Source: Parabacteroides chinchillae (GTDB taxonomy: Bacteria > Bacteroidota > Bacteroidia > Bacteroidales > Tannerellaceae). From it: a stretch of DNA of 64,000 nucleotides. Below, in pieces: positions 1-8,177 of this stretch (position 1 is its first letter; each line of letters starts with the position of its first letter). Location: the NCBI RefSeq assembly GCF_900108035.1, contig NZ_FNVS01000008.1:1-64000 (forward strand), in the 5' to 3' direction. The notes below the pieces were generated by a model. That model was not told the origin of the DNA and searched no databases. It saw only the letters and a program-made list of their open reading frames with translations. The translations under genes and the position numbers were made by a program.

Positions 1-323
1 GCGTAGACGTTCTTCAGCGTTGTTGGCGCTTTGGTGGAAGGCATATCCGCAGAACAACTGTCAGTATCACTCGATACCAGTTCGTAGCAGAAGCCAGCTT
101 GCGCGGCTTCGCTTTCCGGGTCTGCTTCTCGGATCAGCGCTCTCGTCTCCGGTATGGCTTCTACACCGGTTTTGAGCGTAAGTGTCAGGGTGTGTCCTGT
201 GGTGGGGTCTTTTTCCAGTCCGTCATCGTCGTCGTTGCATGCGGTCAATGCAGGCAGCATTGCCAGCATTATCAGGAAACCGGCCGCGAGGGCCGGGTTC
301 CGAGGGTTGTTGTTCTTTTTCAT
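1..323 (-). CDS. Lipoprotein, N-terminal part (runs off left edge)
   Basis: An open frame reads leftward from an ATG at 321-323 to the window edge without a stop, giving about 107 residues. It begins with a lysine/asparagine-rich start, a hydrophobic stretch (residues 11-27) and a lipobox ending LTAC with Cys29, followed by an acidic run (NDDDD), as in exported Bacteroidetes lipoproteins. The next segment (TLTLKTGVEAIPETRA) resembles the start of the first beta-domain of fimbrillin-like (Mfa/FimA type) lipoproteins, but too little is present to assign it. It starts 21 bp after the DUF6261 gene on the same strand, so the two are probably co-transcribed. The region looks richer in G+C than the rest of the window. 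The product is unknown; surface fimbrial subunit is only a guess. Confidence 0.7.
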   Translation of the reverse strand, partial: MKKNNNPRNPALAAGFLIMLAMLPALTACNDDDDGLEKDPTTGHTLTLTLKTGVEAIPETRALIREADPESEAAQAGFCYELVSSDTDSCSADMPSTKAPTTLKNVY

Positions 324-344
324 ATAAAATGTGTGTAAAGGGGG

Positions 345-1085
345 TTATACAATCGGCGTGTCTGGCTTCTTGTTTTTGTCGGCTTTTGCCGCAATCAGGT
401 CCGAGTACTTTTTGTAGATCTGGTTTACGGCGTCTATAAAGGCTACGGTTTCTGGTGTCGGTTCCATTTCTTGCATGGCGTTTACGCGGCGTACTATCGC
501 ATCCAGCGCTTCATCTGTTGCTTTGCGTGCTTCGGAGGTTTCTACTTTTACACGTGCCGTGTATTCGTCCGTGCGTGTCCGGTCCAGGTCTTTGTAGTCT
601 TGGTTTTGTTGGCTCAGCAGGCTTACGAAGTTTTCCAGTTTCAGCAGTTCGATGTCCGCTTTCGCAGCATCTCCTCCCAGGTCGTTCAGCAGTCCGTCTA
701 TCCCGGCTGTTTCTTCGCTGAAGGCTTTTTCGTTGAGTGCGTGATAGGCTCCTAAGATGGCATCCAGCCGTTTGGCTGCCAGTTGCAGTTGTTCGGTGGG
801 GCAGATGCAGTAGGCTTCCACTATGTTTACCATGAACCGGAAGGTGAGGTCTCTGTCTGCGTCCAGTTTTTCCAGTTGTTCTGTGCTTGCGCTTTTTGTG
901 ATGCGGTTCACACAGTCTTGTTCCCGTGCAATGGCATCGGCGTAGGTTTTTCGCATTTCGCTGATCTTGGTGTCTGCCACGCTTAGAGGTGTAAGGCGTT
1001 GGTTTATTTCCTCGTTCATACCCAGGTGTGCCGCGTTGCTCAGTCGTGAGCGTGAAACGGTTCCGATCGCTTTTGTTTGTTCCAT
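345..1085 (-). CDS. DUF6261 family protein
   Basis: A 246-residue, mostly alpha-helical protein without signal peptide or membrane segment. The sequence (start MEQTKAIGTVSRSRL, then NQRLTPLSVADTKISEM, and a C-terminal half rich in Glu/Lys/Ala helices) matches what I recall of DUF6261, a Bacteroidales-restricted family of unknown function. It is predicted cytosolic and coiled-coil-like. The gene lies directly upstream of a truncated lipoprotein gene, and its 5' region contains an array of five 42-bp repeats. No catalytic motif is visible. The family assignment is moderately sure; no role can be inferred. Confidence 0.75.
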   Translation of the reverse strand: MEQTKAIGTVSRSRLSNAAHLGMNEEINQRLTPLSVADTKISEMRKTYADAIAREQDCVNRITKSASTEQLEKLDADRDLTFRFMVNIVEAYCICPTEQLQLAAKRLDAILGAYHALNEKAFSEETAGIDGLLNDLGGDAAKADIELLKLENFVSLLSQQNQDYKDLDRTRTDEYTARVKVETSEARKATDEALDAIVRRVNAMQEMEPTPETVAFIDAVNQIYKKYSDLIAAKADKNKKPDTPIV

Positions 1086-1147
1086 AACTTTGAATTTAAA
1101 GAGTTAATATTAGGTTGAAAATTGAGAAATCTGTTCTGTAGAGGCTC

Positions 1148-1340
1148 TGTAGGTGTACGGAGGTATCACCGGAGCTCCGGCAAGGGTTTTGTAGGGGTAC
1201 AAAATGGCTGCCGGCTCGTCTGTAATGGTTTTGCAGGCCTACAAAATGGCCGCAGCTACTCCGGTAATGGTTTTGTAGGTGTACGGAGGCTCCGCCGGTG
1301 CGTTGGTGATACTTTTGTAGGTGTACGGAGGTTTTCCGTG
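1148..1340. repeat. Five-copy tandem array, exact 42-bp period, palindromic cores
   Basis: Five copies of a 12-bp core start at 1148, 1190, 1232, 1274 and 1316, each exactly 42 bp from the next. The cores are TGTAGGTGTACG (three times), TGTAGGGGTACA and TGCAGGCCTACA, all near the palindrome TGTAGGCCTACA. Flanks are also similar (CCGGTAATGGTTT before the core, GGAGG or AAATGG after). The array lies 63-255 bp upstream of the DUF6261 start. Because 42 is divisible by 3, both strands show open frames with 14-residue repeats (SVHLQNHYRSSCGH and relatives on the minus strand). I treat these as by-products of the repeat, but a repeat peptide (minus strand 1096-1461) cannot be excluded. Confidence 0.85.
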
Positions 1341-1450
1341 TGGTACGGACACACGTTTTGGGCAGGCTGCCCTTGCAGCCTGCTATGTTTTGATTGTTTT
1401 TTACGTGAAAAAGGCGGGTGGAGGAAAGGTTACGTTTTTTTTGCAAAATA

Positions 1451-1494
1451 TCCTTCTTCATGAAGAAGGACTGCGGAACATGTATGTTCCGCAG
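1451..1494. terminator. Two abutting perfect hairpins, possible gldN terminator
   Basis: 1451-1470 is a perfect 20-bp palindrome (TCCTTCTTCATGAAGAAGGA). 1471-1494 is a second perfect inverted repeat (CTGCGGAACAT, 2-nt centre, ATGTTCCGCAG) that follows without a gap. They lie about 80 bp beyond the gldN stop, so they could end the T9SS transcript. On that strand they are followed only by TATTTTGC, not a clean T-run, so termination is uncertain. A processing site or protein-binding pair is an alternative. Confidence 0.4.
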
Positions 1495-1572
1495 ATATAT
1501 GTCTTATACAAGGAATGTATTTCATCTTGTTTATGAGATGTTGCGGGGGCAAAGATAGGGATTTATAAATTA

Positions 1573-2661
1573 TTATCGTCTGCGGCGTACGCTTTTTACG
1601 GGAGCGGAACGTTCGGCTTTCGGAGCTTTTGTCTTTACTGTTTTTTCCTTGCTTGCTTTCGGGGCTTTTTCGGCTGAAGCACCTGAGTTGCCGCGAACGG
1701 ATGCTTTGCGTGCCTTCTTGTCGGCCTTGGCATCTACTACTTGTGCGGTGTCGGGTTGCAACCAAAGGGATTTCTCGAATGCTACCAACTGGCCCTCGAT
1801 ACGGTCTTGTTCGCGTTTCAAAGAGTCGGGGGTAGGGCAGTAGGCTTGCAAAGGACGGTTCATCAGGTTTTGAGTCTTGATGATTTCGCCGTCAAACATG
1901 CGGCGGCGGAAATAGTCGTCCATCGTAAACGTCATGGCATTGTTTATGTTAGATGTCATGATGTAAGCCGTATTGATATACGGGCGGATGTTTTCGTAGG
2001 GTAGCCAGAACATCGGCATGGTAGTTTCTCCCATGTCTCCGTTGGAAGTAAGGATCGGGCAGATAGCCAGTGTCTTTACATCGAATACAGAGTTGTTCTG
2101 GTCGAAATACCAGGCTTCCTTTATGTAATAGGATCTGACATCTTCGGAGGGTACGTCGCTTTCGTTGATAACAAACATCGGTTCGCCTCCGTTTTTAGCC
2201 GGTACTTCTTCATACAGGATATAGAAACGGTCTAACAATTCTTTGAAGTTTACCTGATGGGCTTCGTCAAATTGTTCGTAGCCATCGAGATACTCGTATG
2301 CCTTAATCTTATTCTCGCTCAATAGCTGGAAGATAACGGAGAAAAGATTCATTTGTCCGTTCATAGGACGTACCGGATAGTAGAGCGGGGCATTTTGCTC
2401 TTTTGTCAGGTCTATCTGGCGGTAGATAACACGCATCCAGGGGGCATTGCCTATCTCCTGTGTCATGCGTTCATTCATTTCCTGGGCACGGACGGTTAGT
2501 TCGGGCAGGTTGCTATCTTTTTTTACCTCGCGTTCACCACGGGTGGCACGGGGGCTTCTTCTTTGCTGCGTATTAGCGCCGCCTTGTTCTTCCTGGGCTT
2601 GCAGGGTGCCGCTTATAAACAGGGCGCCAACAAGGGCGAGTATGTAATAAAAACGTTTCAT
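1573..2661 (-). CDS. gldN: Type IX secretion system protein GldN/PorN
   Basis: A 362-residue periplasmic protein with a signal peptide ending at about residue 22 (ISGTLQAQ). It has GldN/PorN features: the early RVIYRQIDLTKEQNAPLYYP segment region, and the central block ending in TYDDYFRR-like residues (here MDDYFRRRMFDGEII). GldN binds the lipoprotein GldK to form the periplasmic ring of the type IX secretion system. It is the last gene of porP-gldK-gldL-gldM-gldN, 4 bp after gldM. The last roughly 55 residues are low-complexity and Lys/Arg/Ala-rich, ending SVRRRR, and probably disordered. The family and operon position agree, so the call is firm. Confidence 0.95.
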   Translation of the reverse strand: MKRFYYILALVGALFISGTLQAQEEQGGANTQQRRSPRATRGEREVKKDSNLPELTVRAQEMNERMTQEIGNAPWMRVIYRQIDLTKEQNAPLYYPVRPMNGQMNLFSVIFQLLSENKIKAYEYLDGYEQFDEAHQVNFKELLDRFYILYEEVPAKNGGEPMFVINESDVPSEDVRSYYIKEAWYFDQNNSVFDVKTLAICPILTSNGDMGETTMPMFWLPYENIRPYINTAYIMTSNINNAMTFTMDDYFRRRMFDGEIIKTQNLMNRPLQAYCPTPDSLKREQDRIEGQLVAFEKSLWLQPDTAQVVDAKADKKARKASVRGNSGASAEKAPKASKEKTVKTKAPKAERSAPVKSVRRRR

Positions 2662-2665
2662 ATCT

Positions 2666-4234
2666 TTAGTTTACAATTACTTCAATGGTAGGTATGGTAC
2701 GTTCGATACCGTCCGGGCCTTTGGCTACTACACGGGTAATGTAGAAACGTTTGCCCTTGCTCAAACGGCGGATATAATCTTTTTGCCGTTCGGAGAAGTT
2801 CGTGCCTTGCGATACTTCGGGGATGGCGTTGCCCATCGAATCGAAGAAGGTAAGTTCGAAACGTAATACCGTATATTTTACATTTAACAGATCATCGTCT
2901 ATAGCTGCTTGTATGCCGTCGGCTTCTACCAGGCTACGTTTGGCTATCATACCGCCACGGAACTTGCGCATGTTGCCGTTCTGGTCTTTGTATTCGATGA
3001 AAGGCAGCGGATCGGGCAGGGCACGTACACGGAAAGAGGTCTTTGCCATTTCTACATTGCGGCCGTCGGCCATGCGGGCGTTTACCGATATGATTGCTTC
3101 TGTTCCTACTTTCGAAGGGCGGGCTTCCCACTGGTCTCCCTTGCGTGTCAGTGTGCCGTTGGTCATGGTGGCCGTAACATTACCGCTCGGTACGCCGGGC
3201 ACGGCGATACGGATGGGATTGGCTATTCCGGCATATAATACGTTCATCAGCATTGGAGCAACACTGGCCATCGGGTCGGTAACGAAGTATTCGCTTTCGA
3301 ACTCGCGACGCATCACACTGCCGTCTCCTCCGGGCATTTCAATATATCCCTTGATAGGGAATGTTCCGGTGGCGCCGGTGTTGACGGTGAACACGCCCTC
3401 ATTTGCTTCCGGCAACACATTGCCGTTTACGTATATGGTAGGACGCTTTGTCGAGTCTACGGCCGATAGTACGATGTTGGCTTTATACTGGCTTCCGCGC
3501 ATCACGATCTGGCTTTGCGGGATAACCTGTGCGGTGATCTGGTTTACGCGATAGTCTTTTACGTCTACACTGCTCAGCAGATTGGACAATACTTCGCCTT
3601 CGGCATAGCGTACGTCACTTTGTATTTTAGTAAGCAGTGTAACGGCGGCGGCTACCGGCATATTCTCAAAAAGGGCTTCTTCCCAGGTGCGGGTGTTGAT
3701 ACCTGCTTTGTGAGGCGGCGTGGTGCTGAGGTTTGCTTCCAGTATGCGTGTTTTTACCGTATCGTCTATCATGTTGCCCATCATAACCCGGTAATTGTCT
3801 ATTGAGGTTCTCAGCTTCTTGCCTTCTCCGTTTATAGGAGACAGCATGATGCGTGAAGGGGCTTCCAGATCGTCTTTATAGTTGATGTTGTTTACATCGC
3901 CATTCTCGCCGTCGGCTGCTTTCACGATACGTACTTTCAGGTCTTGTATGTAGTTAAAGAGGCTGTCGGATGCTTGTTGCACCTGTTTGCTCTTTTCGTA
4001 CCAGACTTGCACCTTTTCAGGGTTCGACTGGTAATAGGTATCCATCTCACCGGCCACTATTTTGTTGCGGTGTGAGGTGTTGTCTATAGAGGTTCGCAAG
4101 CTACCTTCCACCAGCTCGAAGCCGTCGAGCACCTCGGACGACACGTTGAGTGCCATCATAGCGATGAACACCAGATACATCAGGTTGATCATGCGCTGAC
4201 GGGGCGAGTTGGGATTATTTGATATTCCTGCCAT
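2666..4234 (-). CDS. gldM: Type IX secretion motor protein GldM/PorM
   Basis: A 522-residue protein with a short cytoplasmic N-terminus ([20 protein letters not shown]), one membrane helix at about residues 13-35 and a long periplasmic region expected to fold into the D1-D4 beta domains. GldM forms the rotor-like rod of the GldLM proton-driven motor and contacts the GldK/GldN ring. The N-terminal [12 protein letters not shown] motif and the acidic [13 protein letters not shown] segment are typical. The gene is 29 bp downstream of gldL and 4 bp upstream of gldN. Length and order match Porphyromonas porM. Confidence 0.96.
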   Translation of the reverse strand: MAGISNNPNSPRQRMINLMYLVFIAMMALNVSSEVLDGFELVEGSLRTSIDNTSHRNKIVAGEMDTYYQSNPEKVQVWYEKSKQVQQASDSLFNYIQDLKVRIVKAADGENGDVNNINYKDDLEAPSRIMLSPINGEGKKLRTSIDNYRVMMGNMIDDTVKTRILEANLSTTPPHKAGINTRTWEEALFENMPVAAAVTLLTKIQSDVRYAEGEVLSNLLSSVDVKDYRVNQITAQVIPQSQIVMRGSQYKANIVLSAVDSTKRPTIYVNGNVLPEANEGVFTVNTGATGTFPIKGYIEMPGGDGSVMRREFESEYFVTDPMASVAPMLMNVLYAGIANPIRIAVPGVPSGNVTATMTNGTLTRKGDQWEARPSKVGTEAIISVNARMADGRNVEMAKTSFRVRALPDPLPFIEYKDQNGNMRKFRGGMIAKRSLVEADGIQAAIDDDLLNVKYTVLRFELTFFDSMGNAIPEVSQGTNFSERQKDYIRRLSKGKRFYITRVVAKGPDGIERTIPTIEVIVN

Positions 4235-4263
4235 TGTATTCTTATTCTATATTAAAAGAGTTG

Positions 4264-5307
4264 TTATCTGGCGGACTGTTGTCCGGGATTGTTTGTATAA
4301 GGGGGTTGCTGCTGCGGCTGGTAACCGTATGGCTGTTGATAGCCTTGTTGAGGATAAGCCGGTTGTGCGGCACCCATTCCCATGTTTACGGTCATTGCTT
4401 GCAACAAGCGGCTGTATACATTGTTTAGTTCGGCCAACTGGCGGGTCATCTTTTCCGTTTCGTTGCGGAATACGGAACTGTCTACTACTGACCCGTCATA
4501 CATGTCGCGGATACGGTTCAAACCGCCGTTGATATGTTCGATCGATTCGATTTGCGAACTGATGCTCTTTAACTGTATTTCGTAGATGGTATTCAAGCCG
4601 GAGATGTTACGGTTGAGCAGTTCCATCTGTTGCACATAGCCGCGTGAATTCTGGTTGATACCGTCCGAATTGTCTGTGATTGTTTTGTATGAGTTAAGCA
4701 GCGTGTCGGAAACGTTTGTAAGCGAGTTGGTCACCTGACTGAAGCGTTCCATGTTGTCGGACATGCCCGAAAGTTGTTCCAGGTATTTTTGGGTAGCTTC
4801 GGTAAGCTCTGCCATCTTGGAAATCTGCTCGGCGGCTCCGCTTAGCTTTTTGATGCTTTCGGACAAATTCTTTGTGTCTTCTTCAGATACGTCCAATGCA
4901 CCCAGACCGGATACGCTTTTTGAAGCCGTAGCCGAGATATTGATTTTGGAAGGAGCACTGTCGTCGTCGTCTTCCATATTGTCGGTAGAATTTATCATGG
5001 TTGCGATGGTAGTGTTCGAAAAGTCCGGGCGATCCATCGGGTTTTTTGATTTCAGTACAGGGAATACGTCTTCCCAATGGTATTCTTTTGACGGATGCTC
5101 GAAGGCTGAGATAAAGAATACAATAGATTCGGTTATCATTGCCACAAACAATATCTGGTTGGCATACGGCAAGTGCAACAGTTTAAACAAGGCACCCAGG
5201 ATAACGATAGAAGCCCCCCAACTGTAGAGGAAGTTCAATACGCGTTTTCCTTTATCACTGGAGAGGAACATTTCCAATCTGTTCTTGTATCTTTTATACT
5301 TTCCCAT
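4264..5307 (-). CDS. gldL: Type IX secretion motor protein GldL/PorL
   Basis: A 347-residue inner-membrane protein with two N-terminal transmembrane helices (about residues 28-44 and 52-69) carrying Lys42 and Glu60 inside the membrane; buried charged residues of GldL are known to couple proton flow to GldM rotation. Residues about 100-300 are a long cytoplasmic helical region. The last about 40 residues are Gln/Pro/Tyr-rich (QQGYQQPYGYQPQQQPPY), an unusual low-complexity tail. The gene lies between gldK (41 bp) and gldM (29 bp). The assignment is secure; the tail's role is unknown. Confidence 0.95.
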   Translation of the reverse strand: MGKYKRYKNRLEMFLSSDKGKRVLNFLYSWGASIVILGALFKLLHLPYANQILFVAMITESIVFFISAFEHPSKEYHWEDVFPVLKSKNPMDRPDFSNTTIATMINSTDNMEDDDDSAPSKINISATASKSVSGLGALDVSEEDTKNLSESIKKLSGAAEQISKMAELTEATQKYLEQLSGMSDNMERFSQVTNSLTNVSDTLLNSYKTITDNSDGINQNSRGYVQQMELLNRNISGLNTIYEIQLKSISSQIESIEHINGGLNRIRDMYDGSVVDSSVFRNETEKMTRQLAELNNVYSRLLQAMTVNMGMGAAQPAYPQQGYQQPYGYQPQQQPPYTNNPGQQSAR

Positions 5308-5348
5308 CGTATTTTATTGTCTTAATTGATTCATAAACCTTATTTTAT

Positions 5349-6773
5349 TTATTTGCCTTTGGAGCGTGAGAAACCGATCTGTGTGCGTGCACAACGGAAT
5401 CCGATGTACGAACGGGTTTCGTTCTGGTATTCGAATGTGCGCATATCGGAGCGGACAAATTGTGACACATCTTTCCATGAACCGCCGCGTACCACTTTTT
5501 TCTTCATAGCATAAGGGTCTTCCTTAGCTGCGTTATAGCGCAAGTCCGGATTCAAGTCGCTCATTTGGCTCGGGCCTGATTCCGAATAAGAGGTTGAAGT
5601 CCATTCGGCTATGTTGCCGGCCATATCGTACAAACCAAACTCGTTCGGAGAGAAGGAACCTACACGCGAAGTAATCAGGTGTCCGTCCTCTGTATAATTA
5701 CCTTTGCCGGGTTTGAAGTTTCCTAAGAAACATCCTTTGCTGCTTTGTAAACCATCGCCAATCCAGGGGAATTTGCGGTCGTTTTTACCTACACGGGCTG
5801 CATATTCCCATTCGCCTTCGGTTGGCAGGCGGAATGGCTCGATAGCTTGTCCTGACGGTAAATTTAATGATTCTTTATACAGGTTGGTGCGCCATACACA
5901 GAATGCGGTTGCCATTTCCCAAGAAACGCCTACTACAGGATAGTCGTCATATCCAGGGTGGTTGAAATACATACGCATGTATGGCTCGTTATAAGCATTG
6001 TTGAAGTCATTTACCCAACATGTCTCATCAGGATAGATGTTCACTATTCGAGTGTGTAGGAAGTCCCACGGGCCACTCAACGGACGGGTGATCGTTTCGT
6101 TGATAATGTTTCCTTCGTCATCGATGTAGGCTGTATCTTTTGAGATCATAACCACTTCGTTCGGATCTACCTTAATATCAGTGTTACGTACGCGGGCATT
6201 CGGGTCAAGCTGGTTCTTACGAAGGGCTGCTGCTGTATAGTCATACCATTCATATTTGAAGTTCATCAGCTTTTCATCCAGTTTCTTTTCGCCGGTAATG
6301 GGGTTAACGTAGTATACGCTTTCAATGGCACGTAGCTCATCTTCGTTAGGACGCTTCCAAGGAATAGGACGGTTCCAGTCCAGATGGGGAGTTACAGGTT
6401 CGCCATACCGGTCTTCGGTAATCTTGAACAGATCGTTGCCTCCGTAAGCAGGGTCGGCCAGACGTTCGCGAATAATGGAGTCGCGTACCCAGTAGACGAA
6501 CTGACGGTATTTGGAGTTGGTTATTTCGGTCTGATCCATCCAGAATGCGTCGAAAGAAACCCCTTTGGTTTCAGGCGTGGTTCCCCATAACGAATCTTTA
6601 TCGGACGGTCCCATTTCAAAAGAACCTCTTTTAATCAATACCATTCCATAAGGTGACGGTTCGTTGAAGGCAACCGTTCTTACACCTGTTACTTCACCGC
6701 CTCCGCCTCTTAGCGATTTTCCGCATGAGGAGAGTAAGGCTACTGCCATAAGTACTAATAATACTTTCTTCAT
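5349..6773 (-). CDS. gldK: Type IX secretion lipoprotein GldK/PorK
   Basis: A 474-residue lipoprotein with lipobox LLSSC (Cys17). The rest is a formylglycine-generating-enzyme/sulfatase-modifying fold, shown by GSFEMGPSDKDS, EGEWEYAARVG, GLYDMAGNIAEWTS and VRGGSWKD followed by GFRCART. In T9SS this fold is structural: GldK with GldN makes the large ring beneath the outer membrane. It starts the gldKLMN set, only 3 bp after porP. A true sulfatase activator is unlikely given the operon context. Confidence 0.95.
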   Translation of the reverse strand: MKKVLLVLMAVALLSSCGKSLRGGGGEVTGVRTVAFNEPSPYGMVLIKRGSFEMGPSDKDSLWGTTPETKGVSFDAFWMDQTEITNSKYRQFVYWVRDSIIRERLADPAYGGNDLFKITEDRYGEPVTPHLDWNRPIPWKRPNEDELRAIESVYYVNPITGEKKLDEKLMNFKYEWYDYTAAALRKNQLDPNARVRNTDIKVDPNEVVMISKDTAYIDDEGNIINETITRPLSGPWDFLHTRIVNIYPDETCWVNDFNNAYNEPYMRMYFNHPGYDDYPVVGVSWEMATAFCVWRTNLYKESLNLPSGQAIEPFRLPTEGEWEYAARVGKNDRKFPWIGDGLQSSKGCFLGNFKPGKGNYTEDGHLITSRVGSFSPNEFGLYDMAGNIAEWTSTSYSESGPSQMSDLNPDLRYNAAKEDPYAMKKKVVRGGSWKDVSQFVRSDMRTFEYQNETRSYIGFRCARTQIGFSRSKGK

Positions 6774-6776
6774 ATA

Positions 6777-7721
6777 CTATAATATACGTACACTTTTGTG
6801 TTTGTTTTTTCCTGTTTTCGTTTTATTCAACTTCAACCTGTATTTCACCATCACTTCGTGGCTTCCGCTGGTAGCCTTTCCCAATATGGTAGTTGGGAAA
6901 TCGTAGGCGTATCCTACATCGAAGCGTCCGATCGTTGCTCCTAAAAGGAGTGCCACCGATTCGTTTATACGCCAGGAAAAACCTCCATTAAACATTTTAT
7001 TATATACCAACCGGGCGGTAATATCTGTGTGGTAACTTTGGAAGTTAGTCAACAGGAATACTGACGGCTGTAATTCATACAACGGATTCTTTAACTGAAT
7101 ATTGTATCCACCGGTCAAATTAAACGTTCTGCCGATAAAAACATAGGAATTTTCTTCAAGCTGCAACTCCGGCTCGGTTAAGTGCGAGGCTCCAAGTCCT
7201 ACATAAAAGTGTTTATGGGTGTAGTACAGACCGAAGTTCATGTCCAAAGCCATAGCCTGGCTTTTTGTGGTAGGAATAGCTCCGTCTATTTGTTGGTGGA
7301 AATTGCTTTCTGGGATATATACATTCGTACCGTCGAACGACTGGTTGACGATACCGAACTGAATACCGGCACTGATAGTTCCGCCGAATAGTTTTCGCTT
7401 ATAGGCATACTGACCTGAAACGTGGGTGTTTTGGAATAAACCTACACTTTCGGTAAATATTAAAAGGCCTACTCCATGGTTGGTTTTCCCTAAGGTAAGA
7501 GGCATATCCCCATATACGAAAAAAGAGCCTGGAGCACCGTGTATGCCCAACCATTGCTGGCGATATATTGAGAAAAGATTAAGATCTTCAGTCGTACCGG
7601 CATAGGCGGGATTGTAATATCCCATGGCCCGGAAGTACTGGCTGAACTGCGCGTCATATTGTGCCCGTACAATATTAGTACAGGTACAAAGTAGTATGAT
7701 AAGCAGAAAAATTCTCTTCAT
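6777..7721 (-). CDS. porP: Type IX secretion outer-membrane protein PorP/SprF family
   Basis: About 314 residues from the ATG at 7719-7721, which begins a signal peptide (MKRIFLLIILLCTC to NIVRAQ). The open frame extends further upstream, but that extension would precede the signal peptide and overlap a probable terminator; an ATG 6 bp upstream (7725-7727) is equally possible. The mature start QYDAQFSQYFRAMGYYNPAYAG is the hallmark of PorP/SprF proteins, small outer-membrane beta-barrels associated with the T9SS. Gene order porP-porK-porL-porM-porN matches Porphyromonas gingivalis. It is the likely first gene of the operon. Confidence 0.93.
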   Translation of the reverse strand: MKRIFLLIILLCTCTNIVRAQYDAQFSQYFRAMGYYNPAYAGTTEDLNLFSIYRQQWLGIHGAPGSFFVYGDMPLTLGKTNHGVGLLIFTESVGLFQNTHVSGQYAYKRKLFGGTISAGIQFGIVNQSFDGTNVYIPESNFHQQIDGAIPTTKSQAMALDMNFGLYYTHKHFYVGLGASHLTEPELQLEENSYVFIGRTFNLTGGYNIQLKNPLYELQPSVFLLTNFQSYHTDITARLVYNKMFNGGFSWRINESVALLLGATIGRFDVGYAYDFPTTILGKATSGSHEVMVKYRLKLNKTKTGKNKHKSVRIL

Positions 7722-7787
7722 AATCATTCTTAGGGGGCTACACGTATATAGTAACTGCAAAAAATGCAATAAATTGTATTTCCCCGT

Positions 7788-7828
7788 GAAAAAACGAACG
7801 AGGCAGGGACTGAAAGCCTCTACCTCGT
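7788..7828 (-). terminator. Probable terminator after the DUF2795 gene
   Basis: On the minus strand an ACGAGG arm pairs with CCTCGT (7798-7803 with 7823-7828), with further pairing possible inside, followed by TCGTTTTTTC. It separates the DUF2795 gene from porP and supports starting porP downstream of it. Confidence 0.5.
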
Positions 7829-7839
7829 GTTTTATCTTT

Positions 7840-7870
7840 ATTGAATAGTTGTCGATAGTCAACTATCAAC
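7840..7870. repeat. Inverted ATAGTTG/CAACTAT repeat of the GTTGACA class
   Basis: Between porP and the DUF2795 gene lies ATAGTTG, 8 nt, then CAACTAT, with an inner GATAGT-CA-ACTATC dyad at 7854-7867 and a trailing CAACAGAC. It resembles the GTTGACA-type repeats flanking ispG near 61.3 and 63.2 kb. Confidence 0.5.
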
Positions 7871-7874
7871 AGAC

Positions 7875-8096
7875 TTAATATTCTTCTTCGTTGAAGAAGA
7901 AATCTTCTTTACTTGGATAATCGGGCCAGATATCTTCCATACACTCGTAAATTTCACCTTCATCTTCCATTTCCTGCAAGTTTTCGATTACTTCCAGGGG
8001 TGCACCTGAACGTTGTGCATAGTCAATAAGTTCATCCTTGGTAGCTGGCCAGGGTGCGTCCTCCAGTTTTGAAGCTAATTCTAAAGTCCAATACAT
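7875..8096 (-). CDS. DUF2795 domain small acidic protein
   Basis: A 73-residue acidic protein starting MYWTLELASKLEDAPWPATK from the ATG at 8094-8096; a TTG three codons upstream is less likely. The motif ELIDYAQRSGAPLEVIENLQ matches the DUF2795 fold, and the tail is strongly acidic (EDFFFNEEEY). The family is widely conserved in Bacteroidales, of unknown function, and the protein is soluble without signal peptide. It has its own promoter overlapping the end of the upstream adenosyltransferase gene and a terminator after it, so it appears to be a single-gene unit. Confidence 0.88.
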   Translation of the reverse strand: MYWTLELASKLEDAPWPATKDELIDYAQRSGAPLEVIENLQEMEDEGEIYECMEDIWPDYPSKEDFFFNEEEY

Positions 8097-8147
8097 AGCT
8101 GTCAAGTATTAATAACTGCCGTAGCAGTCCGGTTTTCAAATTTTGCG

Positions 8148-8177
8148 CAAAAATAAAACATTATTTCTTACTTGCAA
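8148..8177 (-). promoter_or_regulatory. Bacteroidetes-type promoter for the DUF2795 gene
   Basis: On the minus strand TTG (8175-8177), a 19-bp spacer and TATTTTTG (8148-8155) fit the Bacteroidetes sigma-ABfr consensus. It overlaps the last bases of the pduO-type gene, which ends at 8168, and would give a leader of about 45 nt. Confidence 0.7.

Noticed and set aside
1148-1340. Possible CRISPR array
   Set aside because: The spacing includes conserved flanks rather than unique spacers, copies are imperfect, and there are no cas genes.
1096-1461. 121-residue minus-strand frame with 14-residue repeats
   Set aside because: The opposite strand is also open with equal periodicity, as expected from a 42-bp DNA repeat; there is no independent sign of coding. 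Kept only as an alternative in the array entry.
2802-3554. 250-residue plus-strand frame
   Set aside because: Antisense to gldM, whose family identity is clear.
7722-7862. N-terminal extension of PorP by 47 residues
   Set aside because: It would bury the signal peptide and overlaps a probable terminator; the start at 7721 gives a normal exported protein.
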